Made by a program: the position numbers and the translations under genes. From Aromatoleum sp. (lineage in GTDB: Bacteria > Pseudomonadota > Gammaproteobacteria > Burkholderiales > Casimicrobiaceae), in assembly GCA_010365205.1 (NCBI GenBank), contig JAAFGU010000107.1, positions 1-7,960 on the forward strand: DNA of 7,960 bases. Reading direction: 5' to 3'. The notes beneath the pieces are model-generated. The model ran no database searches and was not told where the DNA came from. It saw only the letters and a program-made list of their open reading frames with translations. Position 1 is the first letter of the stretch; the number at the start of each line of letters is the position of its first letter. Shown one piece after another: positions 1 through 7,181 of this stretch.

Positions 1-101
1 CCGGGATGCGGCGGCTTGCGCGACCGCGCCGCCGGCAACGCCGGACGTTGCCGTTCGCCGCGCTTGACCCGCATCGCCTCGGCCCGCGTCAGCACGGTCA
101 T
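1..101 (-). CDS. Partial frame downstream of hyaC, product not recognised
   Basis: An open frame starts with ATG 10 bases after the hyaC stop codon and runs off the window after about 33 codons without a stop. A weak purine-rich stretch (GGCGG) precedes the ATG. The visible residues are rich in Arg, Pro and Ala (beginning MTVLTRAEAMRVKRGERQ), with no recognisable domain. In many uptake hydrogenase operons the gene after the cytochrome b encodes the endopeptidase that trims the large subunit. That protein normally begins close to a short hydrophobic strand ending in a Gly-Asn motif, which is not visible here. It may be that protease with a basic N-terminal extension, a different accessory protein, or a chance frame with the true start further left. 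The close spacing is the only support for a real gene. Confidence 0.4.
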   Translation of the reverse strand, partial: MTVLTRAEAMRVKRGERQRPALPAARSRKPPHP

Positions 102-111
102 CCGCCGGGGC

Positions 112-822
112 TCACGCACGCGGCTCGCGCTTGAACATCCGGATGCCGTTGACCATCGTTCCGATCACCGACCCGCCGCTCATGATGTCCTCGCGGAACA
201 CCATGTAGATGTGGATGAACGCGAACAGCACCATGTACCACATGGCCAGATGGTGCAGCGTGCGCACCATCTGGGGGTCGCCGAACAGGACGAACACCCA
301 GCCGAACCACATCATCCAGTACGTGCCCCAGCCCCACTGCTCGGCGAACAACGCCAATCCGGTCACGCAAAGGAAGAGCGCGCCCAGCGTGAACATGAAG
401 AACATCGACGCCTGTGCGATCGGGTCGTGCCCGACCCACAGCTGCGACTCGCGCTTCAGGAACAGGGAGTACAGGCCTTGGTCCTTCAGTGCCTTCCACC
501 ACTCGCCGCTCCAGAGCGGAACGTAGAAGATGCTGCGCGCGTGGTGATTGCCCATGACCGCCCAGTAGATTCGGACGAGGAACGCGACGACGAGGATCAC
601 CCCCGCGCTCTCGTGGACCATCCGGATCCAACCGAACAGAAAGTGGTCGTAGGCTTCGCCGCCGATCGCCGGCGGCGGGCTGCCGATGAAATACCCGGTC
701 ACGCCCAGGGCGATGATGCAGAGCATCGTCACCCAATGCCACAGACGGACGGGCGCCTCGTACACATAGACGTCTTCCAGAGGGCCGCTGATGACCCGGC
801 CGGAGACAGGCTCGACTCGCAT
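112..822 (-). CDS. hyaC: [NiFe] hydrogenase b-type cytochrome subunit (HyaC/HupC/HoxZ)
   Basis: This 236-residue integral membrane protein accepts electrons from the distal Fe-S cluster of the small subunit and passes them through two haems b to the quinone pool, while holding the hydrogenase dimer at the periplasmic face. Four hydrophobic segments are visible at about residues 28-48, 66-90, 137-160 and 187-209. Candidate haem-ligand histidines are H29 (RLWHW), H70 (MVHESAG), H190/H191 (TLHHLAMWY) and H204 (FIHIYMVFRED); the last two segments match the HupC/HyaC family signature. Length is normal for the family. The start is supported by an AAGGAGG ribosome binding site 4 bases upstream. The gene lies 15 bases after the large-subunit stop and is clearly cotranscribed. 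The hya name follows E. coli; hupC and hoxZ are equivalent names. Confidence 0.96.
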   Translation of the reverse strand: MRVEPVSGRVISGPLEDVYVYEAPVRLWHWVTMLCIIALGVTGYFIGSPPPAIGGEAYDHFLFGWIRMVHESAGVILVVAFLVRIYWAVMGNHHARSIFYVPLWSGEWWKALKDQGLYSLFLKRESQLWVGHDPIAQASMFFMFTLGALFLCVTGLALFAEQWGWGTYWMMWFGWVFVLFGDPQMVRTLHHLAMWYMVLFAFIHIYMVFREDIMSGGSVIGTMVNGIRMFKREPRA

Positions 823-826
823 GAAA

Positions 827-833
827 CCTCCTT
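827..833 (-). promoter_or_regulatory. Ribosome binding site of hyaC
   Basis: AAGGAGG is a full Shine-Dalgarno match, 4 bases before the hyaC ATG and inside the 15-base gap after hyaB. It fixes the hyaC start and suggests this subunit is translated by independent initiation, not only by coupling. Confidence 0.85.
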
Positions 834-837
834 GGCC

Positions 838-2631
<1,794 letters not shown>

Positions 2632-2633
2632 GA

Positions 2634-3734
2634 TTACTTCTCCACCTCGCTCACCTGGTCATTGCGCGTTTTGCTTCGCGCCTGCTTGATCGCGCTCACC
2701 GCGGCATGCGCGGCCACGGCCGCGCCTGCGGCCGCCAGCACCGTCAGTCCGATCTTGTCGGCGGTACCTTCCACGCCGGCGAGGCCCGGGACCGTGAGCG
2801 TCGTCAGGTGGTCGTAGAACGAACCCTTGTCCCAGAAGGCGTCTTCGGAGCAGCCGATGCAGCCGTGCCCGGACTGGATCGGGAACGACGTGCCCTCGTT
2901 CCAGCGCACCGTCGAGCACGCGTTGTACGTGACCGGGCCCTTGCAGCCGACCTTGTACAGGCAGAAGCCCTGCCTCGCGCCGGCATCGTCGAATTTCTCG
3001 ACGAACTGTCCCGCATCGAAGTGCGGCCGGCGGTAGCACTTGTCGTGGACGCGCTGGCTGTAGAACATCTTCGGACGCCCCTGCGCATCGAGGTCCGGCA
3101 GCCGATCGAAGGTCAGGATGTACGTCAACACACCGGTCATGACCTCGGCGATGGGCGGGCAGCCCGGCACCTTGATGACCGGCTTGTCGGTGATCACCTT
3201 GTGCACGGGGGTGGCCTGCGTCGGGTTCGGCTTCGCGGCCTGGATGCAGCCCCACGACGCGCACGAGCCCCACGACACGATGGCTTTCGCGTCCTTCGCA
3301 TATTCGCGCAGCACCTCGACGAAGGGACGACCGTAGTAGATGCAGTACATGCCGTCCTCGGCGAGCGGTGGATTGCCTTCGACGGCGAGGATGTAGTTGC
3401 CCTTGTGCTTCGCGATCGTCTCGAGCGCGTTCTCGCGCAGTTGCTGCCCCGCCGCCGCCGAGAGCGTCATGTGGTAGTCGAGCGAGAGCATGCTCAGCAC
3501 GACGTCCTTCGCCAGCGGGTGCGCCGAGCGGATGAACGACTCGCTGCAGCAGGTGCACTCGAGGCCCTCGAGCCAGATCACCGGTGTGCGCGGCTTCGTC
3601 TGCATCGCCTGCGCGATCTGCTGCGCGCCGGCGTCGCCCAGCCCGAGCGAGGCCGCGGTCAGGCTGCAGAACTTGAGAAAGCTCCGGCGCGAAATGCCCC
3701 GCCGGCGCATCAGCTCATAGTACGTGTCATTCAT
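2634..3734 (-). CDS. hyaA: Oxygen-tolerant [NiFe] hydrogenase small subunit (HyaA/HupS/HoxK)
   Basis: This 366-residue electron-transfer subunit links the active site to the cytochrome b. Residues 1-43 form a Tat signal (twin-arginine motif SRRSFLKF at 15-22), so the protein is exported folded. The proximal cluster ligands are C60, C62, C63, C158, C163 and C192. C62 (ECTCCSES) and C163 (GSCASWGC) are the two supernumerary cysteines that build the [4Fe-3S] cluster of oxygen-tolerant membrane-bound hydrogenases; all positions equal E. coli Hyd-1 mature numbering plus 43. Distal ligands are H230, C233, C258 and C264; medial ligands are C273, C292 and C295. A hydrophobic helix at about 328-349 (GLTVLAAAGAAVAAHAAVSA) is the C-terminal membrane anchor that contacts HyaC. 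The start is supported by a GGAGGGG ribosome site. First gene of the operon; see the FNR-like box upstream. Group 1d assignment is by motif, not phylogeny. Confidence 0.98.
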   Translation of the reverse strand: MNDTYYELMRRRGISRRSFLKFCSLTAASLGLGDAGAQQIAQAMQTKPRTPVIWLEGLECTCCSESFIRSAHPLAKDVVLSMLSLDYHMTLSAAAGQQLRENALETIAKHKGNYILAVEGNPPLAEDGMYCIYYGRPFVEVLREYAKDAKAIVSWGSCASWGCIQAAKPNPTQATPVHKVITDKPVIKVPGCPPIAEVMTGVLTYILTFDRLPDLDAQGRPKMFYSQRVHDKCYRRPHFDAGQFVEKFDDAGARQGFCLYKVGCKGPVTYNACSTVRWNEGTSFPIQSGHGCIGCSEDAFWDKGSFYDHLTTLTVPGLAGVEGTADKIGLTVLAAAGAAVAAHAAVSAIKQARSKTRNDQVSEVEK

Positions 3735-3741
3735 TTGGAGA

Positions 3742-3748
3742 CCCCTCC
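3742..3748 (-). promoter_or_regulatory. Ribosome binding site of hyaA
   Basis: GGAGGGG lies 7 bases before the hyaA ATG (9 bases counting from its GGAGG core). It overlaps a perfect 10-base palindrome, CTCCGCGGAG (3745-3754), so the site could pair locally in the leader. No regulatory role is shown. Confidence 0.7.
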
Positions 3749-3813
3749 GCGGAGACGACCGGCGCCTTTCTGCGATGGCACTTCGGCGGCGGCAATTTGG
3801 ATGTGACCGGAGT

Positions 3814-3819
3814 ATTTAG
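3814..3819 (-). promoter_or_regulatory. Possible -10 element of the hyaA promoter
   Basis: The minus strand reads TCTAAATACT here, the most AT-rich patch in the hyaA upstream region. CTAAAT at 3819-3814 falls where a -10 hexamer should lie if the FNR-like box is centred at -41.5. It matches TATAAT at only three positions, so support is mainly the spacing. Confidence 0.3.
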
Positions 3820-3841
3820 AACCTGCGCGTTACCGGCGCTA

Positions 3842-3855
3842 TTGACGTGGATCAA
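3842..3855 (-). promoter_or_regulatory. FNR/FixK/Anr-type binding site upstream of hyaA
   Basis: The minus strand reads TTGAT-CCAC-GTCAA, a 9 of 10 match to the FNR half-site consensus TTGAT-N4-ATCAA and a full match to the looser TTGA-N6-TCAA of the FNR/FixK family. Its centre is about 114 bases upstream of the hyaA ATG, in the only sizeable non-coding gap before the operon. With a class II geometry (centre at -41.5) transcription would start near 3807, giving a leader of about 70 bases. Low-oxygen control by FNR-type regulators is known for several hydrogenase gene clusters. The site assignment is an inference from sequence. Confidence 0.6.
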
Positions 3856-3896
3856 CAGACGCCGGAAGCGTCACGGACGACGTCATTTCGAGCCGA

Positions 3897-3919
3897 AGTG
3901 TTACGGGTGGCGTAACACT
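3897..3919 (-). terminator. Perfect inverted repeat: hairpin terminator or operator
   Basis: The arms AGTGTTACG and CGTAACACT are exact 9-base reverse complements around a 5-base spacer. The repeat begins 5 bases after the stop codon of the ATP-grasp gene, a natural position for a 3' hairpin ending the upstream transcript. No T-run follows, so a classical intrinsic terminator is not supported. Because the repeat is also about 174 bases upstream of hyaA, it could be an upstream binding site for a dimeric regulator of the hydrogenase operon. Confidence 0.4.
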
Positions 3920-3924
3920 GAACA

Positions 3925-4959
3925 TCAGCTCCTGGGTCCGATGACCCGCGGATCCCAATGCTCGCCAAGTTGGCAATCGAAATCGGCGCGCGAAAACGGC
4001 GTCAACGCGTTGTTCGGGCACAAGGTGATTTCGCCCAGCGTGGCCTGACCTGACGGCGGCAGATAGAAATCCACGCGGGCGAATGAGAAGCGTTGACCAA
4101 TCGCCTCGGCGGCGACGAGCATCGCGTCGTAGGCCGCTGGTTTCGGTACCGGCTCGGCTTGCGGCAGCGAGGGGTGCTTCAACGGCAGGCACTCGAAGTT
4201 GCGTCCGTAGAACCCCAGGCGATGATTGGTTGCGCGCTCCTGGCAGACGACCGCCAGGTGCACGCGACCATTGAGGACCCAGAACTTCCAGTCCGGCACA
4301 TCCGATTCCATTACCCCGAGATGCGCTTCGAGCAATAGCCGCCTCTCGAACACCGCGTACCACCACTCACCCCAGGACAGACCGTAGTCCTCGGTCAGCC
4401 ATGTCGATGCCGTTGTTTGTGCGGTTGCGCGGGCTTCCTCGGAAAGTGGGTATCGGATCTCGAGATTGAAGCCGCAGCCGTGATTCGCCTTCTGGAAATA
4501 CACACCGGGCGGCACCTCATCGTTCGCCGGGAGCAGCGGTTCCGTCGATGTCCACACGCGGTCAGGGGATGCGATCCGGCCGCGATGGTCGGGCGGCAGA
4601 TAGCTCGCGGTTGCAAGCTTGTCGCCCGCCGAGGGCATCGGCATCGGCGTAAAGAACTTCGACCACAGGAGCTTCTCGTTCATGCTTGCCGGGCGGACGA
4701 GATTGGGCAGTCGCCTGTGGGATCGCACATACATTCCAATCGCACACGCGACCACGCGGACCAGACTTTGCGCGCGATAGACATCAATGCCTCGCATTGT
4801 CCCCGGGAGCGGCGGAATGACGAACGGTGTGTCGGGCAGCGCGAGAATCGACGCGAGCTGACTGGCGGCGACATTCAGATACTTGTCGGAGTTCTCCCTG
4901 TCCGGTACCGGTTGCCTTTGACCCTCGACCATAGTGCTGTTGGACCTGCGGATAGGCAT
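3925..4959 (-). CDS. TupA-like ATP-grasp protein
   Basis: The 344-residue product resembles the TupA-like ATP-grasp family, which is often found in polysaccharide or amide-ligation loci; its substrate here cannot be inferred. Family features in order: NEKLLWSKFF at 94-103 (usual NDKIxWxK), GDK at 112-114 (usual ADK), QKANHGCGFN at 156-165 (usual K-NHGSG nucleotide loop, with Cys replacing Ser), E211 in LLLEAHL, DWKFWVLNG at 223-231, the FYGRNFECLPLKH stretch near 250-262, and ARVDFY plus LGEIT at 294-312 with D297 and E310 as likely metal/ATP ligands. No signal peptide or membrane helix, so cytoplasmic. The ATG at 4959 is 5 bases after the phosphatase stop, suggesting coupling, but no Shine-Dalgarno is seen. 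An internal ATG at 4932 has a weak GCAGG and is the alternative. The frame stays open upstream to 5340 only as an overlap with the phosphatase gene. Confidence 0.8.
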   Translation of the reverse strand: MPIRRSNSTMVEGQRQPVPDRENSDKYLNVAASQLASILALPDTPFVIPPLPGTMRGIDVYRAQSLVRVVACAIGMYVRSHRRLPNLVRPASMNEKLLWSKFFTPMPMPSAGDKLATASYLPPDHRGRIASPDRVWTSTEPLLPANDEVPPGVYFQKANHGCGFNLEIRYPLSEEARATAQTTASTWLTEDYGLSWGEWWYAVFERRLLLEAHLGVMESDVPDWKFWVLNGRVHLAVVCQERATNHRLGFYGRNFECLPLKHPSLPQAEPVPKPAAYDAMLVAAEAIGQRFSFARVDFYLPPSGQATLGEITLCPNNALTPFSRADFDCQLGEHWDPRVIGPRS

Positions 4960-4964
4960 TTCAA

Positions 4965-5960
4965 TCAGTAAAGATGCACGATCACGACGGTTCTGTCGTC
5001 CGTGCGCATCCGGGCCGTGCTGCCCTTCACTGACGGATAGCGGCCGATCTTCTCCGGGTCGATGCGCTCCACCTCGGCGAAGCTCGCCTCCCACTCGGCC
5101 AGCGCAGGTGTCGCGGCCGGCTCGAAATAGCCGTCGGTGAAAAGCTCGATCGAGCGGATCGTCGCGCGCGGCCGATCGATCACCCGCACCAGCGACTGCG
5201 GAATCTCGAAACCATCGAGGACCGCATAGCTCAAGGGGCTTATCGTGTTGTTCTGGAAGTGTGCCTGCCCGTCGATGCCGGTGTCGAGCACACGCCGGAC
5301 ATCGGCCTCGGGAATCGCCGGAAGATGCGCGCCGCACCACGCGAGGCAGCGCTCATGCAGCAGCCGGCGCTTCGCCTCGTCCAGCCAGGGCTTCGTTTCG
5401 GGATGAAGCCGGGCCGCGCCGTGGAATGCGCAAGCGCGGCCGACGCGCCTGCAGTCTTCGGCATCGCCGCCGGCGTCGGCTACGAGCCGATGGGCCTCCA
5501 CGCGCAGGCTCGCTGTCGCGAGGTCAAGAACGGTGTCGTTGAGGAAGATTTCGGCGCCGTTGATCCGCAATCCGCTGTCGCCGATCAGCACGAAGCGAAT
5601 GGCTTCGCCCAGATCAACCGCCAGCGTCAGCGTCGCGCCGAAGCGCCGCGCGGGATCGTTGCGCGCAATCTCGAGCATGCCGTACCGGACGTACGCAGCC
5701 TGGAACGCGGCGGATACATGTTCGATCAGCCGTTCCGGGCGCAGCTCGCGCGCCGCCGGGTCGAGCAGGATCTCCGCCACGGCCTTCGACGCGATCTGGC
5801 TCGCGAGCCTGCCGGCGCGCAGCCCGTCGTAGAGCGTGCCTCCGATGTCGGTGACGCCGTCGAGGACGGCGTAGCCCCTTCCGGGCAACACCAGGAACTG
5901 GTCCTCGTTCGCCTCGGGGGCATCGAGGTTCTTGCCCTCGCTGAACGCCTCGATCTTCAT
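4965..5960 (-). CDS. PP2C-type protein phosphatase
   Basis: The 331-residue product carries the landmark motifs of metal-dependent PP2C phosphatases: NEDQF at 18-22 (D20), LDGVTDIGG at 33-41 (D34, in place of the usual DGHGG), FGATLTL at 107-113, IGDSGLRI at 126-133 (D128), FTDGYFE at 264-270 (D266) and DDRTVVIV at 321-328. The metal-binding acids appear intact, so an active cytoplasmic Ser/Thr phosphatase is likely. Between the GDSG and TDG motifs is a long segment (about 131-260) with C160, C167, C195, C199 and H170, H192, H202 that I do not recognise. The start MKIEAF is chosen because the fold begins there. An in-frame ATG at 6041 would add 27 residues but lies within the presumed promoter. 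Neither start has a clear ribosome site. The target is unknown; the ATP-grasp partner downstream is the obvious candidate or co-worker. Confidence 0.8.
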   Translation of the reverse strand: MKIEAFSEGKNLDAPEANEDQFLVLPGRGYAVLDGVTDIGGTLYDGLRAGRLASQIASKAVAEILLDPAARELRPERLIEHVSAAFQAAYVRYGMLEIARNDPARRFGATLTLAVDLGEAIRFVLIGDSGLRINGAEIFLNDTVLDLATASLRVEAHRLVADAGGDAEDCRRVGRACAFHGAARLHPETKPWLDEAKRRLLHERCLAWCGAHLPAIPEADVRRVLDTGIDGQAHFQNNTISPLSYAVLDGFEIPQSLVRVIDRPRATIRSIELFTDGYFEPAATPALAEWEASFAEVERIDPEKIGRYPSVKGSTARMRTDDRTVVIVHLY

Positions 5961-6017
5961 GCGATGCTCGGTGTTTTCCGGACGCTTTGGGGGTTCAACG
6001 GCGGGCGCAGGGCAAAG

Positions 6018-6046
6018 GCTACAATATCCTAGGCGAACCATATAGT
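6018..6046 (+). promoter_or_regulatory. Putative sigma-70 promoter for the ABC transporter
   Basis: TATAGT at 6041-6046 matches the -10 consensus at 5 of 6 positions, and GCTACA at 6018-6023 matches the -35 at 3 of 6, with a 17-base spacer. It lies in the 142-base gap between the divergent phosphatase and binding-protein genes, the only AT-rich patch there. The same patch reads TACTAT on the minus strand (6047-6042), a possible -10 for the phosphatase gene, so the two promoters may overlap. Confidence 0.4.
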
Positions 6047-6091
6047 ATTCATGCCGAGCGCCGCGACTGCGAGCGCGGTGTGTCTTGCATT

Positions 6092-6098
6092 GGGGGGA
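6092..6098 (+). promoter_or_regulatory. Ribosome binding site of the substrate-binding protein gene
   Basis: GGGGGGA ends 4 bases before the ATG at 6103. It selects that ATG over the in-frame TTG at 6085, which lies upstream of this site and would place extra residues before the signal peptide. Confidence 0.7.
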
Positions 6099-6102
6099 AC
6101 CG

Positions 6103-7092
6103 ATGAAGATCCGGCAAATTTCGATCCTCGCGCTCGGCGTACTGCTGGGTGCCTGCCTGAGCGTCCCGGCCGCGGCGCAGCAACGCGTCAGCATCTACAC
6201 CGCCCACACCGCGAATATAGTCGATCGGCTGATCCCGGAATTCGAAAAAGCCACCGGCATCAAGGCTGACGTGGTGAAAGCGGGATCGGGCGACATCATC
6301 AACCGCGCGCGCGCCGAGGCCGCCAATCCCAAGTGCGACGTGATCTGGAGCATCGGGGCCGAGCTGCTCGAAGCCAATACCGAGCTGCTAGAGCCGTATC
6401 AGCCCAAGGAGTCCGCGATGATCGCCGACGCGTTCAAAAGCGGCAGCGCGTGGATTCCCTATACCGGCATTCTCAACGTCTTCGTCGTCAACACGAAAAA
6501 GCTGAAGCCCGAGGAGTATCCGAGGACCTGGGCCGATCTGGCGCAGCCGCGTTTCAAGAACCTGGTTTCCATGGCCGACGCCGAGAAGTCGGGCTCGTCC
6601 TATATGCAGCTCAACACCTTCCTGACGATCTATGGCGACAAGACGGCCGGCTGGGACAAATTCAAGGGCGTGTTCGACAACCTCGCCATCTCCACCAGCT
6701 CGGGCGCGGTGCCGCGCTTCGTCAACGACGGCGAGGCGGTGGTCGGCATCACGCTCGAGGACAACGCCTGGCTCTATCTGAAGGGCGGAGGACCGGTCGC
6801 CATCATTTATCCCGAAGACGGCACCTCGGCCATCGCCGACGGCATGGCGCTGTGCAAGCGCGCGCCGAACCCGGCGGCGGGCAGGGCGTTCATCGACTGG
6901 GCGTTGAGCGCACCCGTGCAGGACATGGTCGTGCAGGAACTCGGCCGCCGGCCGATCCGCAAGGACGCGAAGCCGATGGCGGCGTTGAAGCCGATGGGCG
7001 AGATCAAGCTGGTCAAGTACGACATCCAGAACGCAGCCAACAAGCGTCAGGAATATATCGACAAGTGGCGCGCCCTGATGCTCGCCCGCTGA
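6103..7092 (+). CDS. ABC transporter substrate-binding protein, AfuA/FbpA-like
   Basis: The 329-residue product is an extracytoplasmic solute-binding protein of the AfuA/FbpA type (COG1840-like). A signal peptide is clear: Lys/Arg start, hydrophobic core 7-17, then either a type I cut after PAAA (about residue 25) or a lipobox LGAC with lipidation at C18; the sequence does not decide. The mature part opens with VSIYTAHT at 29-36, followed by CDVIWS at 78-83 and GILNVFVVN at 122-130. GITLEDNAWLY at 215-225 and YPEDGTSAIADGMAL at 236-250 are typical of the family. Classical Fe(III) binders carry two adjacent tyrosines in the region equivalent to 219-225; here there is only Y225, so iron is not assured. 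Some AfuA-like relatives bind sugar phosphates or phosphonates. It heads an import operon with the ATPase 89 bases downstream. Its start is set by the GGGGGGA site. Confidence 0.88.
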   Translation: MKIRQISILALGVLLGACLSVPAAAQQRVSIYTAHTANIVDRLIPEFEKATGIKADVVKAGSGDIINRARAEAANPKCDVIWSIGAELLEANTELLEPYQPKESAMIADAFKSGSAWIPYTGILNVFVVNTKKLKPEEYPRTWADLAQPRFKNLVSMADAEKSGSSYMQLNTFLTIYGDKTAGWDKFKGVFDNLAISTSSGAVPRFVNDGEAVVGITLEDNAWLYLKGGGPVAIIYPEDGTSAIADGMALCKRAPNPAAGRAFIDWALSAPVQDMVVQELGRRPIRKDAKPMAALKPMGEIKLVKYDIQNAANKRQEYIDKWRALMLAR

Positions 7093-7116
7093 ACGCGCGC
7101 GCAATCCCCCACTACC

Positions 7117-7146
7117 ACCGGCGGCGCCCGCAACAGCGCCGCCGGT
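7117..7146 (+). terminator. GC-rich hairpin between binding protein and ATPase genes
   Basis: The arms ACCGGCGGCGC and GCGCCGCCGGT are exact 11-base reverse complements around an 8-base loop (CCGCAACA). The hairpin starts 24 bases after the stop codon of the binding-protein gene and ends 35 bases before the ATPase start. No clear T-run follows, so it is better read as a partial terminator or 3' stabilising hairpin. Such elements in transporter operons allow the binding protein to be made in excess over the ATPase and permease. That role is inferred. Confidence 0.6.
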
Positions 7147-7181
7147 TCGCTTTGCCCCCGCGCGGTTAGCCGCGATATCTC

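Noticed and set aside
2706..3806. Long plus-strand open frame opposite hyaA
   Set aside because: hyaA is certain from its cluster cysteines and Tat signal. The antisense translation is Arg/His/Leu-rich with no domain or ribosome site.
3735..3870. Sigma-54 (-24/-12) promoter for hyaA
   Set aside because: I looked for GG-N10-GC on the minus strand and found none. TGGCAC at 3776-3781 is on the opposite strand and lacks a properly spaced GC partner.
4960..5340. N-terminal extension of the ATP-grasp frame into the phosphatase gene
   Set aside because: The extension overlaps the C-terminal PP2C motifs in another frame and its residues are Arg/Ala/Gly-rich without family similarity. The ATG at 4959 just after the phosphatase stop is simpler.
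5259..6032. Plus-strand open frame opposite the PP2C gene
   Set aside because: The minus-strand frame has ordered PP2C motifs; this one has none and overlaps it almost fully.
5961..6194. Longer start for the PP2C gene, up to 6194
   Set aside because: The longest version would overlap the divergent binding-protein gene, including its ribosome site and start codon, and the added residues have no family character. Even the ATG at 6041 lies inside the likely promoter patch.
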